DNA from: Bradyrhizobium sp. AUGA SZCCT0176
GTDB taxonomy: Bacteria; Pseudomonadota; Alphaproteobacteria; Rhizobiales; Xanthobacteraceae
Length of the DNA: 64,000 nt
Direction: 5' to 3'
Assembly: GCF_018130145.1 (NCBI RefSeq)
Contig: NZ_JAFCMB010000001.1
Span: 124,001 to 188,000, forward strand
Shown: piece by piece, positions 43,788 to 51,184 of the stretch
Layout: every line of letters begins with the position of its first letter
Position numbering within the stretch: the first letter of the stretch is position 1
Made by a program: the position numbers and the translations under genes
The notes under the pieces: generated by a model
The model's database searches: none
Seen by the model: only the letters and a program-made list of their open reading frames with translations
What the model was told of the DNA's origin: nothing

Positions 43788-45158
43788 CTAATAAGTCAGC
43801 TCAGCTACCGCAATCCGGTTTTCCGCTGCCGGCCAGGCCCGCGCCACGATTCGCTCCTGGTTGAACAGCGCCACCACGGCGCGGCCGGCCTCCTCGACCG
43901 GAAGCCGCAAGGTGGTGACCGAATCGGTCGGCACGCCCGGTTTCACGTCCTTGGGCTCCTTGCCGTCGAACAGGACCACGTCGCGGGGCAGGCCGAAATA
44001 GCCCCGCGGCCGCGACATCAGCACCACAGCGCCGGCGCCGGAATCGGCAGATCCGAGCGGCCGGGCGGCCCGCAAATGCAGGATGTCGGAGGAGCGCGGG
44101 AATGGCGAACGGTAAGAATGCGTCGTGGTTGCGTGCGGCGAGGTCAGCACGATTTCGAGATACCAGCTGGGGTCGACTTGCGCCGGACCCCAGCGGCCAT
44201 CGGCGCCGGTCTGCGAAGAATGAATCGGCCCGCCACTGCGTTCGCCCGTCTCGGCGGAGACGCGATAGACATCGACCGTTGCGCCGGAAACCGGACGGTT
44301 GGTCTGGACGCCGGTCGGCGTGCCCGTCACCAGCCCGCTCAGCCTGACCTGCGCTTCCGGCACGATATCGAGACGCGACGGTTCGCGGCCGGCAATGAAT
44401 TTGTAGATCTCGCGGAACGCGCGCGGATGGTACGCGGTCTCGCGATGATCGATTGCCCCGAGCGCCAGATTGGTTGCACCTTTCAGCGCCGGACCTTCTG
44501 CGGTCACGCCGGTTGGCGTGCCCGGCTTGCCGACGAAGCGGCCGTCGGCTTGCGCGAATTTGTCGATGCCGTCGCTGCGCAGCGTCAGAAATGCCGTGCC
44601 ATCAGTGACTTCGTTTTCGCCCTCGTTCAGGCCGCGCAGGAAAGGCCCACGGCCGTTGAACTCGCCGCCGAGGCCGTCGTCCCAGTCATAGACGCCGTGG
44701 TTGGGAACGCCGCACAGCACAGCATGGCTGACATCGCCGCCGCCGTTCTTGGCATAATTGCGGATCGAATTGCCGCCGCGCGAATTGCCGACCAGCGCGA
44801 CGCGCGGCGCACCGGTGCGGCGCTTCAATTCCTTGATGGCCTCGCTAAGTTCACGGCGCTGGTCTTCGGTCGACGAACGGTTCAGCTGCTCCAGCTTGTC
44901 GTCGCTGCGCGCCAGGGGATCGGTGAAATTGATCGCGAACATCCGCTCGTGCGGCACGCCGTTCGACTCCATCCGCCACAGCGTGGTGATCCAGAGCGCG
45001 GCATGATCGCCATTGCCGTGCACGAACAGGATCGGCGGAATCTCGGCGGCCGCAGGCACAGCCGGCGCAGCCTGTGCCAACGCCCCGAATCCGAAGGGGC
45101 CGCCCAGCAAAGATAGCGCGCCGGCGCTTTTCAGGATCGATCGCCGCGATAGGCTCAT
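43788..45158 (-). CDS. Tat-exported alpha/beta hydrolase with C-terminal beta-sandwich domain
   Basis: A 456-residue exported protein. SRRSILKSAGALSLLG at residues 4-19 is a twin-arginine signal. The hydrolase part has PPILFVHGNGDHAALW, a nucleophile elbow VALVGNSRGGNSIRNYA (Ser) and GVPNHGVYDW. The C-terminal third begins VRLSGLVTGTPTG and reads as a carboxypeptidase-regulatory/CnaB-like beta sandwich, consistent with substrate or surface binding. It may be a lipase, esterase or polymer depolymerase of the periplasm. Substrate unknown. Confidence 0.82.
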   Translation of the reverse strand: MSLSRRSILKSAGALSLLGGPFGFGALAQAAPAVPAAAEIPPILFVHGNGDHAALWITTLWRMESNGVPHERMFAINFTDPLARSDDKLEQLNRSSTEDQRRELSEAIKELKRRTGAPRVALVGNSRGGNSIRNYAKNGGGDVSHAVLCGVPNHGVYDWDDGLGGEFNGRGPFLRGLNEGENEVTDGTAFLTLRSDGIDKFAQADGRFVGKPGTPTGVTAEGPALKGATNLALGAIDHRETAYHPRAFREIYKFIAGREPSRLDIVPEAQVRLSGLVTGTPTGVQTNRPVSGATVDVYRVSAETGERSGGPIHSSQTGADGRWGPAQVDPSWYLEIVLTSPHATTTHSYRSPFPRSSDILHLRAARPLGSADSGAGAVVLMSRPRGYFGLPRDVVLFDGKEPKDVKPGVPTDSVTTLRLPVEEAGRAVVALFNQERIVARAWPAAENRIAVAELTY

Positions 45159-45307
45159 CTTGTGACCTTCCGTTACTTTTCAGTACTTTAGCTGTGTCCT
45201 AGCACCACCGAGGGCGGTGTAACTACTGGACAGGGCAGGGTTTTCGCAGGCATCACTTTAAAATCAAATGGAATCAAACCGGTGACAGGGGACAGGCGGA
45301 ACGGACC

Positions 45308-46996
45308 ATGACCGACCAGCCGAAGCGCTCGCGTTTTGCCGCCGACAGCATCGCAGCGCCGCTACGGCACGCGGTGTTCCGCCGGATATGGCTCGCCAGC
45401 CTGGTGTCCAATCTCGGCCTGTTGATCCAGGGCGTCGGCGCGGCCTGGGCGATGACGCAGATGACGTCCTCGGCCGACAAGGTCGCATTGGTGCAAACCG
45501 CGCTGATGCTCCCCATCATGCTGATCTCGATGCCGGCCGGCGCCATCGCCGACATGCACGACCGGCGCGTCGTGGCGCTGGTCTCGCTGTCGATCGCACT
45601 GGTCGGCGCCACCGCGCTGACCGTGCTGGCGTGGTTCAACCTCGTCACCCCGAATGTGCTGCTGGCGCTGTGCTTCATCGTCGGCTGCGGCATGGCGTTG
45701 TTCGGGCCGGCCTGGCAGGCCTCGGTCAGCGAGCAGGTGCCGGCGGAAACGTTGCCGCAGGCCGTCGCGCTCAACGGCATCAGCTATAACATCGCGCGAA
45801 GCTTTGGACCGGCGGTCGGCGGCATCGTGGTCGCGACCGCGGGTGCGGTCGCGGCGTTCGCGGTCAACGCGGTGCTCTATCTGCCGCTGATGGTCGTGCT
45901 GTTTCTGTGGAACCGCACCCATGAGCCGTCGCGCCTGCCGCGCGAGCGTCTCAACCGCGCGATGGTCTCCGGCGTGCGCTATATCGCCAACTCGCCGTCG
46001 ATCCGCATCGTGCTGATACGAACATTGGTCACCGGACTGATCGGCGGTTCGGTCTCTGCGCTGATGCCGCTGGTGGCGCGCGATCTGCTGCATGGCGGCG
46101 CGCAAACCTACGGCATCATGTTAGGCGCCTTCGGCATGGGCGCCGTTATCGGGGCGCTCAACATCACGGAAGTGCGCAAGCGGCTGAGCGGCGAAGCCGC
46201 GGTGCGCGCCTGCGCGATATCGATGGCCGGCGCGATTGCCGCGGTGGCGTTCAGCAAGAACGCAGCGCTGACCGCAGCGGCCCTCGTACTCGCCGGCGGC
46301 GTGTGGATGCTGGCGGTCGCCCTGTTCAACATCGGCGTGCAGCTCTCGGCGCCGCGCTGGGTCGCGGGCCGCTCGCTGGCAGCCTTCCAGGCGGCGATCG
46401 CCGGCGGCATCGCGGTCGGAAGCTGGGGCTGGGGCCATCTGACGGACTACGCCGGCGTCGAGGCCGCATTGCTGGTCTCCGCAGGCCTGATGCTGGTTTC
46501 GCCTGTTCTCGGCATTTGGCTGCGCATGCCGCCGGTCGGCGCGCGCAACGAGGCTGCCACCGAAGTGCTGGCCGATCCCGAAGTGCGGCTGTCGCTGACC
46601 GGACGCAGCGGACCGCTGGTGGTTGAGATCGAATATCGCGTGGCGCAGGACAACGCCCGGCTGTTCCACAATGTGATGCAGGAAGTGCAGCTGAGCCGCC
46701 AGCGCAACGGCGCCTATGGCTGGTCGATCGCGCGCGACATCGCCGATCCCGAATTGTGGACCGAACGCTATCACTGCCCGACCTGGCTGGATTATCTGCG
46801 CCAGCGCAACCGCGCGACGCAATCCGAACGCGCGCTGCACCAGCGCGCGATCGACTTCCACCTCGGACCCGAGCCGATCCGCGTGCGCCGCATGCTGGAG
46901 CGACCGTTCGGATCGGTGCGCTGGAAGGAAGATACGCCCGACCGCGCGGCCAACGAGGTGTTGCCGGTCGCGACCGTGGCGGGCAGCAGTACGTAG
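45308..46996 (+). CDS. MFS transporter, MFS_3/enterobactin-exporter-like, with C-terminal soluble domain
   Basis: A 562-residue integral membrane exporter. Residues 20-410 hold about 11-12 hydrophobic helices with MFS loop motifs (DMHDRRVVALVSL, FGPAVGGIVVA). The last 150 residues form a soluble domain (VEIEYRVAQDNARLFHNVM, RNGAYGWSIARDI) that I recall as typical of this MFS branch. The branch exports drugs or siderophores. No siderophore genes are nearby. It is divergent from the Tat-exported hydrolase gene. Confidence 0.9.
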   Translation: MTDQPKRSRFAADSIAAPLRHAVFRRIWLASLVSNLGLLIQGVGAAWAMTQMTSSADKVALVQTALMLPIMLISMPAGAIADMHDRRVVALVSLSIALVGATALTVLAWFNLVTPNVLLALCFIVGCGMALFGPAWQASVSEQVPAETLPQAVALNGISYNIARSFGPAVGGIVVATAGAVAAFAVNAVLYLPLMVVLFLWNRTHEPSRLPRERLNRAMVSGVRYIANSPSIRIVLIRTLVTGLIGGSVSALMPLVARDLLHGGAQTYGIMLGAFGMGAVIGALNITEVRKRLSGEAAVRACAISMAGAIAAVAFSKNAALTAAALVLAGGVWMLAVALFNIGVQLSAPRWVAGRSLAAFQAAIAGGIAVGSWGWGHLTDYAGVEAALLVSAGLMLVSPVLGIWLRMPPVGARNEAATEVLADPEVRLSLTGRSGPLVVEIEYRVAQDNARLFHNVMQEVQLSRQRNGAYGWSIARDIADPELWTERYHCPTWLDYLRQRNRATQSERALHQRAIDFHLGPEPIRVRRMLERPFGSVRWKEDTPDRAANEVLPVATVAGSST

Positions 46997-47008
46997 ATAT
47001 CTCACCAT

Positions 47009-47090
47009 CGTCATTCCGGGGCATCGCGGAGCGATGAACCCGGAATCTCGAGATTCCGGGCTCGTGCTTCGCACGCCCCGGAATGACGGA
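47009..47090. repeat. intergenic palindromic repeat, family C (copy 3)
   Basis: CGTCATTCCGGGGCATCGCG and CGCCCCGGAATGACGG arms with the inner GGAATCTCGAGATTCC palindrome as in copy 2. It lies between the converging MFS and Cys-rich protein genes. Confidence 0.88.
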
Positions 47091-47098
47091 GAGACTAA

Positions 47099-47314
47099 CT
47101 ACCGCCCGTGGCTCGCCAGCGTTTGCTGACAGCCCTTGCTGATACGGGTGCGGTTCTGCTGCAGGCACGCCAGCACGACCATGTCGCCGTCATTCATCTG
47201 GGCGCGGCAAAACCGCGAGACGTCGCGGGCGCAGGCGTCATGGCCCGGCTGCTGTTGCGCCGAAGCCATTGAGGTCATCAGAACCAAGGGAATAACGAAA
47301 AGAAATCTGATCAT
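47099..47314 (-). CDS. small secreted cysteine-rich protein (cysteine-rich repeat type)
   Basis: A 71-residue preprotein. Signal peptide residues 1-19 (MIRFLFVIPLVLMTSMASAQ). The mature part has C-x(7)-FC-x(12)-C-x(11)-C spacing and reads CARDVSRFCRAQ, then LACLQQNRTRISKGC. The frame and cysteine spacing match its neighbour at 47497-47775, so the two are paralogues. Proteins with this repeat are periplasmic and thought to be disulfide-bonded. Function unknown. Confidence 0.8.
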   Translation of the reverse strand: MIRFLFVIPLVLMTSMASAQQQPGHDACARDVSRFCRAQMNDGDMVVLACLQQNRTRISKGCQQTLASHGR

Positions 47315-47437
47315 CTTAGTTGCCTTCACACACAGCAATAAACGATCCCCGCCTTCTATCGCGTTTTCAGGCGAAAGCCAGCCCGGACCTAGTCCGGCAA
47401 AGACGGTTTGGTGCAGGAAGTCAGCGGCCGGGAAACG

Positions 47438-47477
47438 AAAAAAACGCCTGCGTCGCATCGACGCAAGCGTTTTTCGA
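47438..47477. terminator. bidirectional intrinsic terminator
   Basis: AACGC and TGCGTC arms pair with GACGCA and GCGTT around GCATC, with one mismatch. They are flanked by AAAAAAA on the left and TTTTT on the right, giving a U tract in each direction. It lies 20 bp after the stop of the second Cys-rich gene (minus strand). Confidence 0.7.
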
Positions 47478-47496
47478 GAGCCGAGGCGGAATGGGA

Positions 47497-47775
47497 TTAT
47501 TGCGCGGCGACCTTGCTGGACTTCTGCGCGGCGAAATCGCGGTCCATCACCGCGCGGCAACCGCTGGAGAGATTGCCGCGATTCTTGACCATGCAGGCGG
47601 TGATCTTCGGAATGTTCGGGATTTCGGAGCTGCAGAGGCGGAAGGCATCGCCCGTGCACTGCGAGCGGGCTTCTTCGCTGAAGGCGTAGCCCGCGGTCGA
47701 GGTAACAGCGGAAAGCGAAGCGGCAACGGCGAGCGCAATGCTGACGTTGCGAACGGTGGTGAAGAAAGCGGTCAT
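47497..47775 (-). CDS. small secreted cysteine-rich protein, paralogue of the gene at 47099
   Basis: A 92-residue preprotein. Signal peptide residues 1-31 (MTAFFTTVRNVSIALAVAAS region, ending GYAFS). The mature part carries CTGDAFRLCSSE and ITACMVKNRGNLSSGC, the same four-cysteine spacing as the neighbour, followed by a basic tail. GGGAGCC precedes the ATG. A terminator follows it, so the two genes are separately transcribed. I recall this pair type as common in rhizobial genomes without a known function. Confidence 0.83.
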   Translation of the reverse strand: MTAFFTTVRNVSIALAVAASLSAVTSTAGYAFSEEARSQCTGDAFRLCSSEIPNIPKITACMVKNRGNLSSGCRAVMDRDFAAQKSSKVAAQ

Positions 47776-47986
47776 TTTCGGCTCCCATTGGCGCCGCGGA
47801 TGCGGGGCCCCTTGTTGATGACCGCACCATGCACCCGGGTTCCCGCACCCGCTGTGACGTTCGTCACACAGAGATAAGCCCCTAATTTTCCAGAACTCCC
47901 GGCGCCGCGTTGGGGAGGCGTTAAGACCTTATTGGCATTAATGGCCCGTTGCGTTGTGTCCCTTGCGTTATGTGGAAAGTGTAGCG

Positions 47987-49003
47987 ATGCGTAATGCGTT
48001 AGGCCTGATGCTGGCCACTGTTGTTTCGGCGGCTGTGATCGCCGGTGTTTGGTTCTGGACCTCCTCGCCGCGTGCCGATGCGGCCCCTCAAACTGTCGCC
48101 GCCCGCAAGGCCGAGCCGTTGCCGGCCGCCGCCAAGTCGAAGGATGACGTCGAGGTAACGGCGTCGCTCACGAAGCCGGCCCCGCCGCCCGCACCTGCTG
48201 CGCCTGTGGCCGCAAAACCGGTTTGCGCCAATCCCGATGCGCTCGGCGTCAGCCGCACCGTCATTATCGACACCACGGGCGGACCGGGTTTCGGTTTCCT
48301 GCAATACAAGCAATTCGACTTCCTGACCGAGAAAGAGGTCGTGCTGACCTTCGACGACGGTCCGTGGCCGACCACGCCTGCGGTGCTGAAGGCGCTGGCG
48401 GACGAATGCACCAAGGCGGTGTTCTTCCCGGTCGGCAAGCACACCACCTATCACCCGGAAATCCTCCGCCAGGTTTTCGTAGCCGGCCACACCGTCGGCT
48501 CGCACACCTGGTCGCACGCGCATCTCGACAGCAAGAAGATGACGGAAGCGCAGGCCAAGGAAGAGATCGAGAAGGGCTTCAGCGCCGTGAAGATGGCGAT
48601 CGGCGCTGCACCCGCGCCGTTCTTCCGCTTCCCCGGGCTCGGACACACCCAACCCACGCTGGCCTATCTCGGCACGCGAAACATCTCGATGTTCTCGGTC
48701 GACGTCGATTCCAACGACTTCAAATCGAGCGGTCCCGACCAGGTCATCCAGAACGTCATGACCAAGCTCGACAAGCAGGGCAAAGGCGTCATCCTGATGC
48801 ACGATCTGCAGAAGCACACGGCGACCGCGCTGCCGACGCTGCTGCGCCGCCTCAAGGCCGGCGGCTACAAGGTCGTGCTGATGAAGGCCAAGGTGCAGCT
48901 TGAGACCTTGGCCGAGTATGATGCGATGCTGGTCAAGGACCTCAAGGTCCCGACCGTCGCCAGCCGCCCGATCGCCAGCGTGGTGCAGACGGCTCAGGAG
49001 TAA
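47987..49003 (+). CDS. polysaccharide deacetylase (NodB homology domain), membrane-anchored
   Basis: A 338-residue protein with a single N-terminal membrane helix (residues 5-24) then a Pro/Ala-rich linker. The carbohydrate esterase 4 domain has VLTFDDGPWP (catalytic and metal-binding aspartates), SHTWSHAHLDS (metal histidines) and the C-terminal GVILMHDLQKHT. It removes acetyl groups from N-acetylglucosamine polymers such as peptidoglycan or chitin-like chains, in the periplasm. The ATG at 47987 follows GGAAAGTG. It is distinct from the symbiotic nodB, which sits with nodAC. Confidence 0.88.
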   Translation: MRNALGLMLATVVSAAVIAGVWFWTSSPRADAAPQTVAARKAEPLPAAAKSKDDVEVTASLTKPAPPPAPAAPVAAKPVCANPDALGVSRTVIIDTTGGPGFGFLQYKQFDFLTEKEVVLTFDDGPWPTTPAVLKALADECTKAVFFPVGKHTTYHPEILRQVFVAGHTVGSHTWSHAHLDSKKMTEAQAKEEIEKGFSAVKMAIGAAPAPFFRFPGLGHTQPTLAYLGTRNISMFSVDVDSNDFKSSGPDQVIQNVMTKLDKQGKGVILMHDLQKHTATALPTLLRRLKAGGYKVVLMKAKVQLETLAEYDAMLVKDLKVPTVASRPIASVVQTAQE

Positions 49004-49048
49004 GGCGATCGCGGCAGCGCCGCCAACGCAATCATCCCAAGCAGCAAC

Positions 49049-49083
49049 GCGCCCCCGGATTGATCCGGGGGCGCATCTTGTTT
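49049..49083. terminator. bidirectional intrinsic terminator
   Basis: An 11-bp GC stem GCGCCCCCGGA with TCCGGGGGCGC, loop TTGA, then ATCTTGTTTTC. It separates the deacetylase from the converging secreted repeat-protein gene. Confidence 0.85.
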
Positions 49084-49090
49084 TCTCGGA

Positions 49091-49570
49091 TTACCAGTAG
49101 ATGCCGTGCCGACGCAGTTCGTTGATGATGCGCGCTTCGTTCCAGTAACGCTTCTTCCGGGGCTTATCGTAGCGCGGACCATCGTCATACGGCCGACGCG
49201 AGTCCGAGTATCGGGGGTCGTCCTTGTATTTCGGCTCATCCCGATATCGCGGTTCGTCCTTATACCGTGGTTCTTCCTTGTATCGCGGCTCGTCCCTGTA
49301 GCGTTCGGGCTTGGGTTCGACGATCGCCGGACGCTCGACATATTTCGGAGCCTCGGTCTTCGGCGCGTCCGCCTTTGGCGCTTCGGCTGCTTGCGCGACT
49401 TCCGCAACGCGCGGGGCTTCGGCGGTCTGCGAAATTGTGTTTGCCTTGGGGGCGGGTGCCGGGGCGGTCGTCTGCAGGCCGCTTCCGGCCAGCGAGAGGC
49501 TCCGGTTATCCCCTCCTTGCGCGGTGGCAGACGCCAAAACGAACCCTGCGATCAGAATGAGTTTGCGCAT
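49091..49570 (-). CDS. secreted protein with YKDEPR-type tandem repeats
   Basis: A 159-residue preprotein. Signal peptide residues 1-19 (MRKLILIAGFVLASATAQGG). An Ala/Glu/Pro region follows, then about seven copies of a 7-residue unit resembling Y-K/R-D/E-E-P-R/K-Y (positions about 96-132), then a basic C-terminal RKKRYWNEARIINELRRHG. The alternating acidic, basic and tyrosine pattern suggests an extended, possibly metal- or polymer-binding tail. No family is recognised. Rhizobia have many such low-complexity secreted proteins. Confidence 0.72.
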   Translation of the reverse strand: MRKLILIAGFVLASATAQGGDNRSLSLAGSGLQTTAPAPAPKANTISQTAEAPRVAEVAQAAEAPKADAPKTEAPKYVERPAIVEPKPERYRDEPRYKEEPRYKDEPRYRDEPKYKDDPRYSDSRRPYDDGPRYDKPRKKRYWNEARIINELRRHGIYW

Positions 49571-49696
49571 GATGTGTCTCCCGTTTTTGGTGGCGGGAAA
49601 ACTAGGCGAGGACCGCGGATCGTTATGTGAGATAGGTCACGTAAGGGCGTGTACGATGGGCGGGGTGCCGGCATTCGAACCCGTGGGCGCACAACA

Positions 49697-50437
49697 CTAG
49701 CGGGGCCGTGCTGCGCCGTCGGCCAGTTCCAGGGGATCTTGAGCGGCCTCAAAACGGGGAATGATGTCGGCGGGAAGTGCAACCAGCTTTGCTGCACGGT
49801 TGATGGACGATCCAAATACGGTGGCTGCCGCGACGTGCTTTGCCAGTTGCGTGTAGTCGTTCCAAATCAAATAGAACATCAGTGGTGGCTGCTCTCCATT
49901 ATCAAGCAATTGGCTGGCGCGTTCGCCGGCTCCCTCGGTGAGCCACCATTGGTGCGCCAACGTGACAATCCTTCGAAAATTACGAATCGTGCCGGACTGC
50001 TTGCCGGGGTGAACGCCGGACAATTGAGCGCAATGTGTCAGCCAATTGAGGCCAGCTAAAATAGCGATCGCAAAATCGGTCGTCGCAGTTCCGGTGAAAT
50101 CGATCACGGTCTCGTCGTGAGGGCGCTGAAACAGATAAGCGTTCATCATCTCGATCTGGCGGTCCGCACCGGTCAGCAACTCGAATTGCGGGCTTGGCAC
50201 CATCGTCACATATCGCATCGCTTCGAGCCGGGTGTGATCCCAAACCGAGCTGATATCGCCATCCAGATCCGAAAGCGCCCGCTTGCAGGCCGGATAGATC
50301 AGTTTGCCGTTATCGGCATCATCGAGGTATCGCGGAACGCGGCTGCGTATTTCTTCAAGGATCGCGTGCGGTCCGCCAACGCGCCCCGTGTCGGCGGACT
50401 TCGTCGAAGGCTTTTTCGATTTCCACCAGTCAAACAC
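49697..50437 (-). CDS. hypothetical protein, unrecognised, on the accessory segment
   Basis: A soluble helical protein of about 246 residues with Trp-rich segments (FDWWKSKK at its start, AHQWWLTEGAGER later). No motif that I can name. The GTG at 50437 has GAGGG at 7 nt. An upstream TTG at 50527 would add 30 residues that overlap the small membrane ORF at 50466-50588 in another frame. A single-base frameshift joining that ORF to this one is possible. Codon use and base composition look less GC-rich than the flanking core genes, consistent with acquired DNA. Confidence 0.6.
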   Translation of the reverse strand: MFDWWKSKKPSTKSADTGRVGGPHAILEEIRSRVPRYLDDADNGKLIYPACKRALSDLDGDISSVWDHTRLEAMRYVTMVPSPQFELLTGADRQIEMMNAYLFQRPHDETVIDFTGTATTDFAIAILAGLNWLTHCAQLSGVHPGKQSGTIRNFRRIVTLAHQWWLTEGAGERASQLLDNGEQPPLMFYLIWNDYTQLAKHVAAATVFGSSINRAAKLVALPADIIPRFEAAQDPLELADGAARPR

Positions 50438-50465
50438 TGCCTTGCCCTCTGGCCAGGCGAAGAAA

Positions 50466-50588
50466 TCAGGAGCAAAGCCAGATAATAGCGACCGCCATTG
50501 GCAAGCCCAAGACCAGGGCAACGGCAATTGTCGATGTGAATGCGGAAAGCAAATTTACCCCCAGTTGCACCTTGCCCGGTTCAGACAT
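50466..50588 (-). CDS. 40-residue small membrane ORF, or detached N terminus of the downstream gene
   Basis: The ATG at 50588 has a good ribosome site (GGAG, 7 nt). It encodes 40 residues with one hydrophobic helix at about 12-38 (VNLLSAFTSTIAVALVLGLP and on). Its TGA lies inside the upstream extension of the gene at 49697-50437 in a different frame. Either this is a separate small membrane protein translationally linked to that gene, or it is the original N-terminal membrane anchor split off by a one-base indel. It is too short for ordinary gene calling. Confidence 0.5.
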   Translation of the reverse strand: MSEPGKVQLGVNLLSAFTSTIAVALVLGLPMAVAIIWLCS

Positions 50589-50903
50589 GGCTCTACTCCA
50601 CGGTTCGGAAAGGCAAAAAGCCGGTCACCGGGACAGCGGAGACGGCTTCTCGCCGCACACTCGTTTCCAGAAGGGACGACGCAGGGTGCGCCGACATGGT
50701 TAATGGAGGGTTAACGGCGCGGGATGGGCACGGAAAATGCCGGCACGGCCACCTCGGGGCTGAGAACAGCGGGCACCATCGCTGGAACGTAGTCGGCTAC
50801 AGAACCAGCTGTTACCTGGGGAACAGCGCGCCGATTCACCTTCAAGCATTCTCCCAATCACAGGACGCGAACGGTCGCGCCCGACCCAACATGAGCGAGA
50901 GCC
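50589..50903. other. 315-bp divergent intergenic region on the accessory segment
   Basis: It lies between the minus-strand small membrane ORF and the plus-strand GG-leader peptide gene, so it should hold both promoters. A short GTTAA/TTAAC inverted repeat is visible near 50699-50715. I see no further gene. Confidence 0.5.
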
Positions 50904-51071
50904 ATGAACACGCAAACCCAGCAGATTGCCGCCCCTGACGTGCTGACCGATGAAGCGCTTGCAGCCGTGTACGGCGGCGCGAAGCAGCAAGTTACGAAAG
51001 CGGAATATGAGCGCATCCTTGCCAAGATGATCGCTGACAGTAAGCCCAAAACTTTTTTTGGATTGTTCTAG
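50904..51071 (+). CDS. 55-residue peptide with double-glycine (GG) leader
   Basis: A short frame starting at ATG 50904 after GAGAGCC. Residues 14-25 read LTDEALAAVYGG, which fits the GG-leader consensus (L-x-x-E-x-L-x-x-V-x-G-G) of bacteriocin and RiPP-type precursors cut after GG by C39 peptidase-ABC exporters. The predicted core is 30 residues, charged then ending in aromatic KTFFGLF, with no cysteine and few Ser/Thr. No C39 transporter or modification enzyme is in the window, so it would be an orphan precursor. It lies just before the tRNA-derived repeat. Confidence 0.55.
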   Translation: MNTQTQQIAAPDVLTDEALAAVYGGAKQQVTKAEYERILAKMIADSKPKTFFGLF

Positions 51072-51143
51072 ATAGATCTCGAGCCCTGAGGTTGGCGGAA
51101 TGATCTTGGTACTCCGCAAGACGCCTCGGACCCGTCGGAAAGC

Positions 51144-51183
51144 TGGTGCCGCAAACAGGACTCGAACCTGTTACCCCGTCATT
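51144..51183 (-). repeat. displaced 3' fragment of tRNA-Thr (att-like direct repeat)
   Basis: Forty bases match the 3' end of the intact tRNA-Thr (53010-53049) with one mismatch (51172 versus 53038). They cover CCA, acceptor 3' strand, T arm and part of the anticodon stem. This is what remains at the far end of an element that integrated into the tRNA 3' end. No integrase is present. Confidence 0.85.
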
Positions 51184-51184
51184 G

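Noticed and set aside
49660..49697. Sequence resembling a tRNA T arm near 49665 (GTTCGAAT on the minus strand)
   Set aside because: The flanking stems pair poorly (about three of five positions), no D arm or anticodon arm is found and the 3' end does not match any complete tRNA. It may be coincidence.
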